The notes: generated by a model not told the origin, from the letters alone. A stretch of 64,000 bases of DNA from Mycobacterium sp. D16R12 (GCF_002013465.1 NZ_MAFC01000020.1:1-64000); one strand, 5' to 3'; numbered from the stretch's first letter, positions 1 through 8,849 are shown. A program made the numbers and translations.

Positions 1-475
1 GGGTTGCGGGGGGCTCGCTGGGCGGAGGCGGCGCTACCTGCGATAGCGGCCGCGGTTCCGGCGTCATCTCAGGAATAGGGCTCGTGACGATCCGAGGCGC
101 CTCAGAAACGGGCGCTTGGGCAATCACGTTCGACTCGGCCGTCAGCGGCTGTTGATCGGGTGGTTCTGGAGCGCGCGGCGGGGTGTAGTACTTCGAGACG
201 TTAGGCAGCGGTGTGCCGCCGTTGGCCTTTTCGTCACGGGGCGCGACGGCAGGGCGCTCCTCAACTGAAGGTGCGACCGATTCGGCGATCGGTTTCTGTG
301 TAGGAGCTTGGGGAGCGGAGGCGCGTTCGGTCTCGTGAGTTAACGAGTCCTCGTCGGACTCGACCTCGTCTGCGTTGCGCTTCTTGCGCCTCAACGAACG
401 GAGAAACCCTCGTTGTTCGTCTTCTTCGGGCAGCCACGGAGGACGGGCCGGTGCACCACGATCCTGCTTGGGCAA
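1..475 (-). CDS. Proline-rich hydrophilic protein, N-terminal part only (runs off left edge)
   Basis: Only about 158 N-terminal codons are in the window and the frame stays open to base 1. I start it at a TTG (473-475) because a very strong purine tract (AGGAAGGGGAGG on the minus strand) sits just before it and no ATG is in frame nearby; another in-frame TTG lies further up. The protein opens with a short acidic/Trp segment (PPWLPEEDE), a basic patch at about residues 26-33 (RSLRRKKR), then a long Pro/Ala/Glu-rich stretch that looks disordered. This resembles the disordered front of ESX-associated EspI/MinD-like proteins, but the folded domain is outside the window, so I assign no function. 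Confidence 0.55.
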   Translation of the reverse strand, partial: MPKQDRGAPARPPWLPEEDEQRGFLRSLRRKKRNADEVESDEDSLTHETERASAPQAPTQKPIAESVAPSVEERPAVAPRDEKANGGTPLPNVSKYYTPPRAPEPPDQQPLTAESNVIAQAPVSEAPRIVTSPIPEMTPEPRPLSQVAPPPPSEPPAT

Positions 476-610
476 CGTCCCCCTCCCCTTCCTCAATCGC
501 CAAACCGTCGTAAAGCTCGATCGTACTCAGTTGCTAGCGCACAGGTACCAAGACTGGTTACCCAACCAAATAAACCCCCGCACTCAACCAGCAGCTTAAG
601 GGAGATGGCA

Positions 611-810
611 ATGTCCTCGCAGCCTTCGGGGTGATCCCGCACCGGCTCGATCTCGGCGGTAACCACCGAGCAGGGCCTGCGGGTCGGTCTCAGGATCAAT
701 CAGGTCGAACTGGCTAAGCCCGGCGCAGCGCTTGCCGACGCGATCTTCGCATCGCCCCGGTTGTGCGCTGGCGTCAGCACGTTGCATGGCGCCGCGAGAA
801 CCCGCGCTAG
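611..810 (+). pseudogene. Decayed small ORF resembling YbaB/DUF2694-type ESX-associated proteins
   Basis: An ATG at 611 follows an AGGGAG ribosome site, but the frame stops at once at 632-634 (MSSQPSG, then TGA). The same frame then reads on with strongly coding-like codons (third positions nearly all G/C) and protein-like content (segments ISAVTTEQGLRVGLRI and ALADAIF). A shift to the -1 frame near 747 continues with similar codon bias to a TAG at 808-810. The pattern fits a roughly 60-residue protein broken by one stop and one frameshift. The general look (beta-strand GLRVGLRI, then helix LADAIF) recalls the mycobacterial YbaB-like/DUF2694 proteins. The family assignment is an inference. 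Confidence 0.35.
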
Positions 811-956
811 CCGTCGGCCACGCCCAATCCCACGAACGAACGTCCTCGTCTGGACACACCAACTACCCGATCTATGCGCTTGCGGAGGGCCCGTCGGCCC
901 CACACCGAGAGGCACCAGCATGCCCCTGGCAGGCGCTGCACCCCTGATGATCAAGA
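811..956. other. Non-coding spacer, nothing recognised
   Basis: Together with 476-610 this is the remainder of a gap of over 500 bases between the proline-rich gene and hsaF. Open frames exist on both strands, but none has a ribosome site plus consistent third-position G/C. One frame ending at 985 reads a Cys-Gly-rich peptide (LCACGGPVG); I could not support it as a gene. Confidence 0.4.
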
Positions 957-990
957 GCCCCCTACGAGCAGTTTGTCGCTCATAGGGGGC
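957..990 (-). terminator. Hairpin downstream of hsaF
   Basis: Arms GCCCCCTACGAGC (957-969) and GCTCATAGGGGGC (978-990) pair over 13 positions with one G-T wobble around an 8-nt loop. On the minus strand it begins 13 nt after the hsaF stop codon. The following sequence has only a weak U-tract, so it is a probable rather than classical intrinsic terminator for the hsaE-G-F operon. Confidence 0.6.
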
Positions 991-1002
991 CGCATCTGAC
1001 TA

Positions 1003-2079
1003 CTACTTCTTTTCGGCGTTCTCCCGCTGGATCTCCAGCGCGATATCGATGAGTTGATCCTCCTGCCCACCAATGAGCTTGCGCTGACCGGCACGGTGCA
1101 GCAGCTGGTGCGCGGGCACTCCGTACCGCTCCCCCTGCCGGATGGCGTGCTTGAGGAAGCTGGAGTAGACCCCGCTATAGCCCATGATCAGCGCATTGCG
1201 GTCCAGCAGGCACTCGGTCGGCATCGCCGGCGCCACAACCTCTTCGGCGGCGTCTGCGATTTCGAAGAAGTCGATACCGGTCTTCACGCCGATCTTGTCG
1301 AACACACCGATCAGCGCCTCAACCGGAGCGTTACCGGCTCCGGCACCGAAACGCCTCGTACTGCCATCGATCTGCTTGGCACCGGCACGCACCGCTTCGA
1401 TCGAGTTGGCGACGCCGAGTCCCAGGTTCTCGTGCCCATGAAAGCCGACTTGAGCATCGTTACCGAGCTCGGCCACTACCGCGGCCACCCGGTCCGCCAC
1501 ACCGTCGAGAACCAGAGCGCCCGCGGAGTCGACCACGTACACGCACTGGCAACCGGCGTCGGCCATGATCCGGGCCTGCTTGGCCAGCTTCTCCGGCGAA
1601 ATGGTGTGCGACATCATCAGGAAGCCAACAGTTTCCAGCCCTCGCTCGCGCGCCAGCCCGAAGTGCTGAAGAGAAACGTCGGCCTCGGTGCAGTGGGTGG
1701 CGATACGGCAGATGGATCCACCGTTGCCCTGCGCCTCGATGATGTCTTCCTTGGTGCCCACACCCGGCAGCATCAGGAAGGCGATCTTGGCGTTCGTCGC
1801 GGTCTCCGCGGCGAGCTTGATCAATTCCTGCTCAGGAGTTTTAGAGAACCCGTAGTTGAACGACGATCCACCAAGACCGTCCCCGTGAGTCACCTCGATG
1901 ACCGGTACACCGGCACCGTCAAGGGCTGCGACGATCGCCCGCACCTCATCGGCGGTGAACTGGTGCCGCTTGTGGTGTGAGCCGTCACGCAACGACGTGT
2001 CGGTGATCCGCACATCCCACGCGGCGTCGAAGAAGATGCCGTCGGTACCCAAGAGCTGAGTGCTGGTGTCCGAACCCAT
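1003..2079 (-). CDS. hsaF: 4-hydroxy-2-oxovalerate (4-hydroxy-2-oxohexanoate) aldolase HsaF
   Basis: Aldolase of the last step of sterol ring A/B breakdown: it cleaves 4-hydroxy-2-oxo-acids to pyruvate and an aldehyde (propanal in the cholesterol pathway), which is channelled to HsaG. The 358-residue protein has the DmpG-type N-terminal HMGL/TIM-barrel start ([18 protein letters not shown], about residues 24-41) with the metal-binding Asp, then metal-ligand His residues (GFHGHENLG, about 215) and the C-terminal communication domain that contacts the dehydrogenase. It starts 1 nt after the hsaG stop. It is the last gene of the flavoprotein-hsaE-hsaG-hsaF operon, matching Rv3534c. Confidence 0.95.
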   Translation of the reverse strand: MGSDTSTQLLGTDGIFFDAAWDVRITDTSLRDGSHHKRHQFTADEVRAIVAALDGAGVPVIEVTHGDGLGGSSFNYGFSKTPEQELIKLAAETATNAKIAFLMLPGVGTKEDIIEAQGNGGSICRIATHCTEADVSLQHFGLARERGLETVGFLMMSHTISPEKLAKQARIMADAGCQCVYVVDSAGALVLDGVADRVAAVVAELGNDAQVGFHGHENLGLGVANSIEAVRAGAKQIDGSTRRFGAGAGNAPVEALIGVFDKIGVKTGIDFFEIADAAEEVVAPAMPTECLLDRNALIMGYSGVYSSFLKHAIRQGERYGVPAHQLLHRAGQRKLIGGQEDQLIDIALEIQRENAEKK

Positions 2080-2080
2080 G

Positions 2081-2998
2081 TTACGAAACCTTCGCTGATA
2101 GAAGTTCTTTGGCGATTTCCTCGCCGACCTTGGTCGCGGCCGCGGTCATGATGTCCAGGTTCCCGGCGTACGGCGGCAGGAAGTCACCGGCACCCTCCAC
2201 CTCGACGAAGGTGGTGACGACGTGATTGCCGCCGTTGACCACAGACGGCTCGTCGAACTGAGGCTCGTTGAGCAGCCGGTACCCGGGCACATACTGCTGC
2301 ACCTGGCTCACCACATCGTGAATCGACGCAGCGATCGCATCCCGGTCCGCGTCCTCCGGAATCGCGCAGAAGATGGTGTCGCGCATGATCATCGGCGGGT
2401 CGGCCGGATTCAGGATGATGATGGCCTTGCCGCGCTTGGCGCCACCGATCACCTCCACACCCCGGGAAGTGGTCTTGGTGAACTCGTCGATGTTGGCGCG
2501 TGTGCCCGGCCCCGCCGAGACAGACGCGACGGAGGCGACAATTTCCGCGTAAGGAACCTCCACCACACGGCTCACCGCGTAAACGATCGGAATCGTTGCC
2601 TGGCCACCGCAGGTGATCATGTTGACGTTCGGAGCATCGAGGTGCGCACGCAGATTGGCGGGAGGTACCACGGCTGGCCCCACCGCCGCAGGGGTCAGAT
2701 CGATCGCCCGGATCCCGGCCTCCGCGTACCGCGGTGCGGCGGCCTTGTGTACGTATGCCGACGTCGCCTCGAACACCAGATCGGGCTTCTCGTCCCGCGC
2801 CAACAGCCAGTCCACGCCCTCATGCGACGTTTCCAAGCCGAAGCCGCGGGCGCGCTTGAGACCTTCGGACTCGGGGTCGATGCCGATCATCCACCGTGGC
2901 TCCAGCCACTCGGACCGTTGCAACTTGTACAGCAGATCGGTGCTGATGTTTCCCGAACCGACGATCGCTGCCTGAATTTTAGGGTGCCTGTCCACCAT
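2081..2998 (-). CDS. hsaG: Acylating acetaldehyde/propionaldehyde dehydrogenase HsaG
   Basis: CoA-acylating aldehyde dehydrogenase that turns the aldehyde released by HsaF into propionyl-CoA (or acetyl-CoA) with NAD. The start is placed at the ATG 2996-2998 (MVDRHPK), which has AGAGGAG just upstream; a longer frame begins at 3112 but overlaps hsaE extensively. The 305-residue product shows an N-terminal Rossmann motif ([14 protein letters not shown]) and the catalytic Cys in [10 protein letters not shown] (about residue 127), as in DmpF. It follows hsaE by 7 nt and touches hsaF, so the aldolase-dehydrogenase complex is co-translated. Confidence 0.95.
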   Translation of the reverse strand: MVDRHPKIQAAIVGSGNISTDLLYKLQRSEWLEPRWMIGIDPESEGLKRARGFGLETSHEGVDWLLARDEKPDLVFEATSAYVHKAAAPRYAEAGIRAIDLTPAAVGPAVVPPANLRAHLDAPNVNMITCGGQATIPIVYAVSRVVEVPYAEIVASVASVSAGPGTRANIDEFTKTTSRGVEVIGGAKRGKAIIILNPADPPMIMRDTIFCAIPEDADRDAIAASIHDVVSQVQQYVPGYRLLNEPQFDEPSVVNGGNHVVTTFVEVEGAGDFLPPYAGNLDIMTAAATKVGEEIAKELLSAKVS

Positions 2999-3005
2999 AT
3001 CTCCT

Positions 3006-3791
3006 CTACTCGAAAGCCAGTCGGACCGAACCAAGTCCGGCGAACTCGGCCAAAAACTCATCGCCCGGATGCGCGTCGAACGCGCGGGTGCACGAACCCG
3101 GTAGCACGACATCGCCGGCCCGTAGACGAACGCCGAACGACGCCACCTTGCGCGCCAGCCATGCCACCGAGGTCACCGGATTGCCCAGCACCGCATCGCT
3201 TCTGCCCTCGGCCAACTTCTCGCCGTTGCAGGTCAGCACCGCGTCGATCGACTTGATGTCAATGTCCTTCGGCGAAACACGTTGCTTGCCAATGACAAAC
3301 CCGGCCGAGGAGGCGTTGTCGGCGATGGTGTCGCAGATCTTGATCTGCCAGTTGGTGATCCGGCTGTCCACCACCTCGATGGATGGCACGTATGCCGCAG
3401 TGGCCGCCAGCACATCATCCTCGGTGCAGTCCTCACCAGGCAGGTCGGCGGCCAGGATGAATCCGACCTCCACCTCCACCCGCGGGAACAGGAACTTGGA
3501 CGCCGAGGCCGCGACATCCTCAAACAGCTCCATATCGGCCAACAGGTGTCCATAGTCAGGCTCGTGGACACCCATCATCTTCTGCATCGCCTCGGACGAT
3601 AGGCCCACCTTGTGCCCCACGACCTTGGCTCCGTCCGCTAGGCGGGAGCGAATGTTCATGAGCTGGATCTCATAGGCGTCGACCACACCAAAATCCGGGT
3701 ACTTGTCGGTGGGCGGCGCGATGGCCACCCGGGTGCGCTCGGCCTCTACCAGATCAGCAGCGATGGCCTCGCGAACGTCGGAACTAAGCAC
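3006..3791 (-). CDS. hsaE: 2-hydroxypenta-2,4-dienoate (hydroxyhexadienoate) hydratase HsaE
   Basis: Hydratase acting on 2-hydroxyhexa-2,4-dienoate, the product released by the HsaD step, giving the HsaF substrate. The 261-residue protein is full length for the MhpD/fumarylacetoacetate-hydrolase-fold family, with the conserved GHKVGLSS segment (about residues 58-65) and metal-site acidic residues ([11 protein letters not shown]). It starts at a GTG at 3789-3791 that overlaps the stop of the upstream flavoprotein gene by 8 nt (GTGCTTAG), with AAAGGA before it. In M. tuberculosis hsaE heads this trio; here an additional gene precedes it. Confidence 0.94.
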   Translation of the reverse strand: MLSSDVREAIAADLVEAERTRVAIAPPTDKYPDFGVVDAYEIQLMNIRSRLADGAKVVGHKVGLSSEAMQKMMGVHEPDYGHLLADMELFEDVAASASKFLFPRVEVEVGFILAADLPGEDCTEDDVLAATAAYVPSIEVVDSRITNWQIKICDTIADNASSAGFVIGKQRVSPKDIDIKSIDAVLTCNGEKLAEGRSDAVLGNPVTSVAWLARKVASFGVRLRAGDVVLPGSCTRAFDAHPGDEFLAEFAGLGSVRLAFE

Positions 3792-5397
3792 TAGAAGTCC
3801 TTTCGGGGTGCCTCCGGGTCTGATCCCCGGCCCGGCGTCCGGAGAAGACGCAGTCGGCCAGGGACAATCCGCTCACATACGAATTGGAGCAGATCCCCAC
3901 CGCCGCACGCCCGGCGGCATAGAGCCCCGAAATCGCCGCGCCCGATGTGGTCTGCACGGCACCAGTCTCCTCGTCAACGACCAGCCCGCCAAGAGTCAGC
4001 ATGGGGCACGGATTGAGCATGTTGGTCTTGATCGACACGTTGAACAGGTAGAACGGTCCCTGCTCAATGGGCACTCGGATGTCGTCGGGCTTCCCGAGCG
4101 GGTCCGGGGTGCCGTCTGCGATGGCCCGATTATGTTCGGATACGGTGTGCGCCAACAGTTCCGGATCGATACCCGCCTTGGCCGCCAACGCCGCAATGGA
4201 TCCGGCCCTCTTGCGCCCTACGTTGAGAAACGCTTCCGCCTGTATTCGCTGGAACCACAACGTCTGCGAACCCAGCTGCTGACGAGCCCGTTTCACCAAC
4301 GCTTTGTCCGCCACCAGATACCCAACCCCGCCGGCCTTCTGCACAATCGCCTTGCCCAGCGCGGCGCCATATCGCGATTCGTCAACCATCCGCTGACCCT
4401 TGGCATCCACCAGCAACGAGCCGAGGAATGCGGCCGGCGGCACGATAAAACGCCACGCCGAGATCTCATCGAGGTGGCCAGTGGCGGCATTCAGCGGCTC
4501 CGCGAGCTTCAACGCGGTGCCGTCATCACCGGCAGTACCCAGCTGCAACCCGTCCCGGTATGCCGGGGCATACCGCTCTACCAGCTCGCGATTGGCGATG
4601 AACCCACCGGAAGACAGAATCACCCCGTAGTTGGCGCGGATCTCGAATGGCTTTGCGAACCGGCGTTCCAACGCATACGCGGGTCCCTCCAACACCTTTC
4701 GCATCGGTGGGTAGTAGATGCCCGGCTTGGCCGCATAGTGCGTGAGTCGCGAATACGCGCGCTGTACCCACTTCGGCGCGTCCTTCAACGTCACCCCGCG
4801 CACCCCGACGACGCGACCGTCCTCGACGATCAGGCCGGTGACCCGGGTCTGCCGCCACACGTCGGCGCCCAACCGTTCCGCGGAGGACGCCAACGGCGCG
4901 AACAACGCCTTGCCGGACACACCCCGACCGAACGCTCGATGCCCGCGCTGACGGGGCGTCGTGACGGCACGCGCCATGCCAGAGGATTCGCTGCCGGAAA
5001 AGTAGAGGTAGTAGTCGTTCGTGGGGTAGGAAGTCTTGAACGGAGCCAGCGAACCTTCGAACGGAACTCCGTAACCTTGTAGCCAATCCAAGGTATCGAC
5101 GCTGCCGTCGACGAATTTCCGCAGCGTCTCGGGTTTCACTGCGTCCCCGACCTCAAGCTGTAGATACTCCAGCATCAGCTCCGGGGTGTCCTCGACACCC
5201 GCGTCACGCTGAATGTTGGTGCCGCCGCCGGCGTAGTAAATGCCCCCTGAAATGGCCGAAGCTCCTCCGCCGTCGAATCGCTCCAGGATCGCCACAGATG
5301 CCCCGCGCTCCAGCGCTGCCAGCGCGGCCGACGCCCCCGCCACCCCGTACCCGACGATGACGACATCCGGGGACGACACCTCGACATCACCCGGCAC
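3784..5397 (-). CDS. FAD-dependent oxidoreductase of the fumarate reductase/3-ketosteroid dehydrogenase superfamily
   Basis: Predicted cytosolic flavoprotein of about 537 residues. I start at the GTG 5395-5397 because GAGGGAGG lies at ideal distance; an upstream in-frame codon at 5436 has no such site. The Rossmann FAD motif is right at the N-terminus (VVIVGYGVAGASAAL), followed by GGGASAISGG and ending in YVSGLSLADCVFSGRRAG, the FAD-site C-terminus of flavoprotein subunits. It lacks the HTYAGPG signature seen in the neighbouring KstD, so it is probably not a Δ1-dehydrogenase; it may reduce or desaturate another steroid intermediate. It is translationally coupled to hsaE and divergent from kstD. 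The gene has no counterpart between kstD and hsaE in M. tuberculosis, as far as I know. Confidence 0.85.
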   Translation of the reverse strand: MPGDVEVSSPDVVIVGYGVAGASAALAALERGASVAILERFDGGGASAISGGIYYAGGGTNIQRDAGVEDTPELMLEYLQLEVGDAVKPETLRKFVDGSVDTLDWLQGYGVPFEGSLAPFKTSYPTNDYYLYFSGSESSGMARAVTTPRQRGHRAFGRGVSGKALFAPLASSAERLGADVWRQTRVTGLIVEDGRVVGVRGVTLKDAPKWVQRAYSRLTHYAAKPGIYYPPMRKVLEGPAYALERRFAKPFEIRANYGVILSSGGFIANRELVERYAPAYRDGLQLGTAGDDGTALKLAEPLNAATGHLDEISAWRFIVPPAAFLGSLLVDAKGQRMVDESRYGAALGKAIVQKAGGVGYLVADKALVKRARQQLGSQTLWFQRIQAEAFLNVGRKRAGSIAALAAKAGIDPELLAHTVSEHNRAIADGTPDPLGKPDDIRVPIEQGPFYLFNVSIKTNMLNPCPMLTLGGLVVDEETGAVQTTSGAAISGLYAAGRAAVGICSNSYVSGLSLADCVFSGRRAGDQTRRHPERTSSA

Positions 5398-5423
5398 TGG
5401 GCCTCCCTCACCGTCATATAGCC

Positions 5424-5447
5424 AAAACAGCAACAAGTTTCTGTTTT
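5424..5447. promoter_or_regulatory. 24-bp near-perfect palindrome, candidate operator
   Basis: AAAACAG at 5424-5430 and CTGTTTT at 5441-5447 are exact inverted copies, and between them AAC and GTT (5432-5434, 5437-5439) are also symmetric. Only three symmetric position pairs fail to match, one of them central. It lies 27 nt upstream of the flavoprotein start codon and 70-110 nt from kstD. The AAC-N2-GTT core matches KstR, but the long AAAACAG arms are not part of the KstR consensus, so another regulator may bind here. Confidence 0.6.
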
Positions 5448-5518
5448 CACCGCAACATCAAAGTGTCCGGGCGATGAAACCACAGGCCAGCGCCGGTAGC
5501 GCCGGGCCGCCTCAATTC

Positions 5519-5532
5519 TATAACGTGTTCTA
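5519..5532. promoter_or_regulatory. KstR operator at kstD
   Basis: TATAACGTGTTCTA fits T-N2-AAC-N2-GTT-N2-A at every fixed position. It ends 1 nt before the kstD ATG, so KstR bound here would block transcription or initiation directly. It sits between the divergent kstD and flavoprotein-hsaEGF operons and may serve both. Confidence 0.85.
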
Positions 5533-5533
5533 C

Positions 5534-7213
5534 ATGACTGAGCAGGAGTACGACGTCGTCGTCGTCGGGAGTGGTGGCGCCGGCATGGTCGCGGCGCTCA
5601 CCGCGGCACACAACGGCCTGAGTACCGTACTGATCGAGAAGGCCCCCCACTTCGGCGGATCGACCGCCCGGTCCGGTGGCGGCGTCTGGATCCCCAACAA
5701 CGAGGTGCTCAAGAAGGCGCGGCAGACCGACACCCCCGAGGCGGCCCGCGAGTACCTCTACAACATCATCGGTGACGTCGTCCCCCGCGAGAAGATCGAC
5801 ACCTACCTGGATCGCGGCCCGGAGATGCTGTCGTTCGTGTTGGCCAACTCTCCGCTGAAGCTCGACTGGGTGCCCAACTACTCCGACTACTACCCCGAGG
5901 CCCCGGGCGGGCGCTCGGCCGGTCGCTCGGTGGAACCCAAGCCGTTCGACGCGAAAAAGCTTGGCGACGAGCTGCCCAACCTAGAGCCGCCGTACGGCAA
6001 GGTCCCATTGAATGTCGTCGTGCGCCAGCAGGATTACGTACGGCTGAACCAGCTCAAGCGCCACCCGCGCGGTGTGCTGCGCAGCCTGCGCGTGGGTGTG
6101 CGCACGTTCTGGGCGCAGGGCACCGGCAAGAAGCTCGTCGGCATGGGACGGGCGCTGTCGGCAGCGCTGCGAATCGGCCTGCGCGACGCCGGGGTTCCGG
6201 TGAAGCTCAACACCGCGCTGACCGATCTGTACATCGAGAACGGCACTGTCAAGGGCGTCTACGTACGCGAGACGGGCGCCGCGGAAGCTTCCGAGCCGAC
6301 GCTAATTCGAGGGCGTCGCGGAGTTATCCTCGCCTCCGGCGGATTCGAGCACAACGAGCAGATGCGCGTGAAGTACCAGCGTGCCCCCATCACCGCCGAT
6401 TGGACCGTCGGCGCCAAGGCCAACACCGGCGACGGCATCCTGGCAGCCGAAAAGTTGGGCGCTGCACTGGAGTTCATGGAGGACTCGTGGTGGGGCCCAA
6501 CGGTTCCGCTAGTGGGCCGGCCATGGTTCGCACTGTCCGAGCGCAACTCCCCGGGGTCGATCATCGTCAACGCGTCCGGTAAGCGATTCATGAACGAGTC
6601 GCTGCCCTACGTCGAGGCCACCCATCGCATGTACGGCGGCGAGTACGGTCAGGGCCCCGGCCCGGGCGAAAACCTGCCCGCCTGGCTGCTCTTCGACCAG
6701 GAATACCGCAACCGGTACATCTTCGCCGGATTGCAGCCGGGACAAAAGATTCCGAGTAAGTGGATCGAGTCGGGCGTCATCGTCAAGGCCGACACCATCG
6801 AGGGGTTGGCAGAACTGACAAACTTGCCCGTGGATGCGTTGGTCCAGACTGTCGAACGGTTCAACGGCTTCGCCCGCAGTGGCACCGACGAGGACTTCGG
6901 CCGCGGTCAGAGCGCCTATGACCGCTACTACGGCGACCCCACCAACAAGCCGAACCCAAATCTGGGTGAGCTCAAGAAGGGGCCCTTCTACGCGGCCAAG
7001 ATGGTGCCCGGCGACCTGGGCACCAAGGGTGGTGTGCGCACCGACGTGCAGGGCCGGGTGCTGCGCGATGACAACAGCGTCATCGAAGGTCTTTACGCCG
7101 CAGGCAATGTCAGCACCCCGGTGATGGGTCACACCTACGCGGGCCCCGGCGCCACCATTGGCCCCGCCATGACGTGGGGATACCTCGCCGCGCTCGATAT
7201 CGCCGGAAAGTAG
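5534..7213 (+). CDS. kstD: 3-ketosteroid Δ1-dehydrogenase KstD
   Basis: Flavoenzyme that introduces the C1-C2 double bond into ring A of 3-ketosteroids, making with 9α-hydroxylation the unstable intermediate that opens ring B. The start is the ATG at 5534 (MTEQEYDVVVVG), which aligns with the M. tuberculosis protein; a GTG three codons upstream lies inside the KstR box. The 559-residue protein has the FAD dinucleotide motif GSGGAG (about residue 12), the GGSTARSGGGVWIPNN segment and the C-terminal HTYAGPGATIGPA motif with the active-site Tyr near residue 535. It is followed after 10 nt by hsd4B. Confidence 0.96.
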   Translation: MTEQEYDVVVVGSGGAGMVAALTAAHNGLSTVLIEKAPHFGGSTARSGGGVWIPNNEVLKKARQTDTPEAAREYLYNIIGDVVPREKIDTYLDRGPEMLSFVLANSPLKLDWVPNYSDYYPEAPGGRSAGRSVEPKPFDAKKLGDELPNLEPPYGKVPLNVVVRQQDYVRLNQLKRHPRGVLRSLRVGVRTFWAQGTGKKLVGMGRALSAALRIGLRDAGVPVKLNTALTDLYIENGTVKGVYVRETGAAEASEPTLIRGRRGVILASGGFEHNEQMRVKYQRAPITADWTVGAKANTGDGILAAEKLGAALEFMEDSWWGPTVPLVGRPWFALSERNSPGSIIVNASGKRFMNESLPYVEATHRMYGGEYGQGPGPGENLPAWLLFDQEYRNRYIFAGLQPGQKIPSKWIESGVIVKADTIEGLAELTNLPVDALVQTVERFNGFARSGTDEDFGRGQSAYDRYYGDPTNKPNPNLGELKKGPFYAAKMVPGDLGTKGGVRTDVQGRVLRDDNSVIEGLYAAGNVSTPVMGHTYAGPGATIGPAMTWGYLAALDIAGK

Positions 7214-7223
7214 GGTCAGGCTC

Positions 7224-8081
7224 ATGCCTATCAACGTCGATATCGCCCTGGGCGCAGCTGTAGAGCCCGCCGAATTCTCGTGGACCGCCTCCGATGTGCA
7301 GTTGTATCACCTGGCGATCGGAGCGGGTTCGGATCCAGTGAGTGAGACCGAACTGCGCTACCTGCAGGACAAGACCCCGCAGGTGTTGCCGACGTTCGCG
7401 ACCGTGGCCTCCGGTTTCCACGCGGTGGAGCCGCCCAAGGTGTCGTTCCCGGGTATCGAGATCGACCTGGCCAAGATCCTGCACGGTACCGAGCAGGTGA
7501 CTGCGCACCGGCCGCTGCCGCCGTCGGGTTCCGCCCGCTCCGAGGGCAAGATCGTGGAGATCTGGGACAAGGGCAAGGCCGCCGTCATCGTTACGGAGAC
7601 AACAACTTCCGATGACCAGGGGCCCCTCTGGACGATCCGCCGGTCGATCTTCGCGCGCGGCGAGGGCGGCTTCGGCGGAGAGCGTGGGCCGTCCTCAGCG
7701 GGTGAGACGCCGTCTCGGCCCGCCGACCTGGAAGTGTCGACGCACATCCTGCCGCAGCAGGCGCTGCTGTACCGGCTCTGCGGCGACCGCAACCCGCTGC
7801 ACTCCGACCCCGCCTTCGCGGCGGCGGCAGGGTTCCCCCGTCCGATCCTGCACGGGCTGTGCAGCTATGGAGTGGTGTGCAAGGCCGCGGTGGACGCTGC
7901 GCTCGACGGCGATGCCTCGCGGGTAACCTCGTATGCCGCGAAGTTCGCGGGTGTGGTGTTCCCGGGCGAGACGCTCAAGACCCGCATCTGGAAGGAAGAC
8001 GGCAAGCTGCTGATCTCCGCGGTCGTGGCCGAACGCGAGGACGCCCCGGCACTCGCCGATGTGGAGCTCACCTACTCCTAG
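7224..8081 (+). CDS. hsd4B: MaoC-type 2-enoyl acyl-CoA hydratase (Hsd4B-like)
   Basis: Predicted double-hotdog enoyl-CoA hydratase of 285 residues acting in sterol side-chain β-oxidation. The C-terminal half carries the hydratase-2 signature with its catalytic Asp and His (LCGDRNPLHSDP, about residues 187-198, then ILHGL); the N-terminal half is the non-catalytic hotdog repeat that binds substrate. It follows kstD by 10 nt as in the M. tuberculosis kstD-hsd4B pair (Rv3537-Rv3538), so it is probably driven from the kstD KstR box. The ribosome site is weak, in keeping with coupling to kstD. The M. tuberculosis name suggests a dehydrogenase, but only hydratase domains are visible. Confidence 0.88.
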   Translation: MPINVDIALGAAVEPAEFSWTASDVQLYHLAIGAGSDPVSETELRYLQDKTPQVLPTFATVASGFHAVEPPKVSFPGIEIDLAKILHGTEQVTAHRPLPPSGSARSEGKIVEIWDKGKAAVIVTETTTSDDQGPLWTIRRSIFARGEGGFGGERGPSSAGETPSRPADLEVSTHILPQQALLYRLCGDRNPLHSDPAFAAAAGFPRPILHGLCSYGVVCKAAVDAALDGDASRVTSYAAKFAGVVFPGETLKTRIWKEDGKLLISAVVAEREDAPALADVELTYS

Positions 8082-8090
8082 CCCGACCGG

Positions 8091-8849
8091 CTAGTACCAC
8101 CGTATTCCGCGGTAGCGATTCACACCCAGCGCAAGAGCGGTGCCGATGCTCCAGACCGCGATACCCAAGCCGAGTTCCATGAGAGAACGCTCGGTAAGCG
8201 GCATGGAGTGGAAGACGTTGCGCCCGAATATGGCCCGCGGGATGCCTCCGACCGGCGCTACGAGGTAGTAGACGCCGTACGGCAGGGCCAGATAGATGAG
8301 CCATCGCGCGGTGGCCAATAGGTCGCGCCGTTGGTGCCACCGATCCCGCAGCGGCCGAGCCATCATGGGCAACAGCACCGACACCAGATTGCCCAGGCCC
8401 AGCCAGCTCACGATGTGCACGGCGACATCGGGCACCGTGATCGCGGTCTGAGTCACCTGCTGCCGGTGGATCGTCAGGAAAGCCGTCAGCACGAGTGTCG
8501 GTAGTCCGGCGACGAGAAACAGTGCGATGTTCTTGACCAGCAAGACATGGAGAAGCGACCGATGACCCCGCAGCGCGTGTCTGACTCGATCGGCATCCAG
8601 GCCGAGCATGTTGGTCACGGACACATCGGCGAAGATGAACATGGCGAAGTAGGTGCCCACGAGCAGCGCCCAATCGCGCTTGCGTCCGTGTTCGGCGATC
8701 GGCTGCCAGATGATCAGGTAGGCGATCGACAGCGCGAGGTTCAGACCCAGTCCCTCGAGCCATCGCGTCGGCGGCCGAAAGGTCTCGGCGAGGTCCGTGC
8801 GCAGGCGGGTCAGCACGCCCGTCGCCGTGGAGGCCTCCCGATAGATCAT
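8091..8849 (-). CDS. Polytopic membrane protein of unknown function
   Basis: I do not recognise this gene. The product (about 252 residues from the ATG at 8849) has about six hydrophobic segments (for example LALSIAYLIIW, ALLVGTYFAMFIF, NIALFLVAGLPTLVL, VAVHIVSWLGLGNLVSVLLP, WLIYLALPYGVYYLV and a C-terminal ELGLGIAVWSIGTALALG) separated by basic loops, which suits an inner-membrane protein, perhaps a transporter permease-like subunit. The frame opens further up to 8963, but that part is hydrophilic and overlaps an inverted repeat, so the shorter start is preferred. It is convergent with hsd4B and divergent from the amidase gene. Confidence 0.72.
   Translation of the reverse strand: MIYREASTATGVLTRLRTDLAETFRPPTRWLEGLGLNLALSIAYLIIWQPIAEHGRKRDWALLVGTYFAMFIFADVSVTNMLGLDADRVRHALRGHRSLLHVLLVKNIALFLVAGLPTLVLTAFLTIHRQQVTQTAITVPDVAVHIVSWLGLGNLVSVLLPMMARPLRDRWHQRRDLLATARWLIYLALPYGVYYLVAPVGGIPRAIFGRNVFHSMPLTERSLMELGLGIAVWSIGTALALGVNRYRGIRWY

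Noticed and set aside
761..985. Possible Cys-rich small protein frame (LCACGGPVG)
   Set aside because: No start with ribosome site, mixed third-position composition, and the frame passes through a terminator hairpin.
3703..5082. 459-codon plus-strand open frame
   Set aside because: Antisense of the flavoprotein gene with its clear FAD motif.
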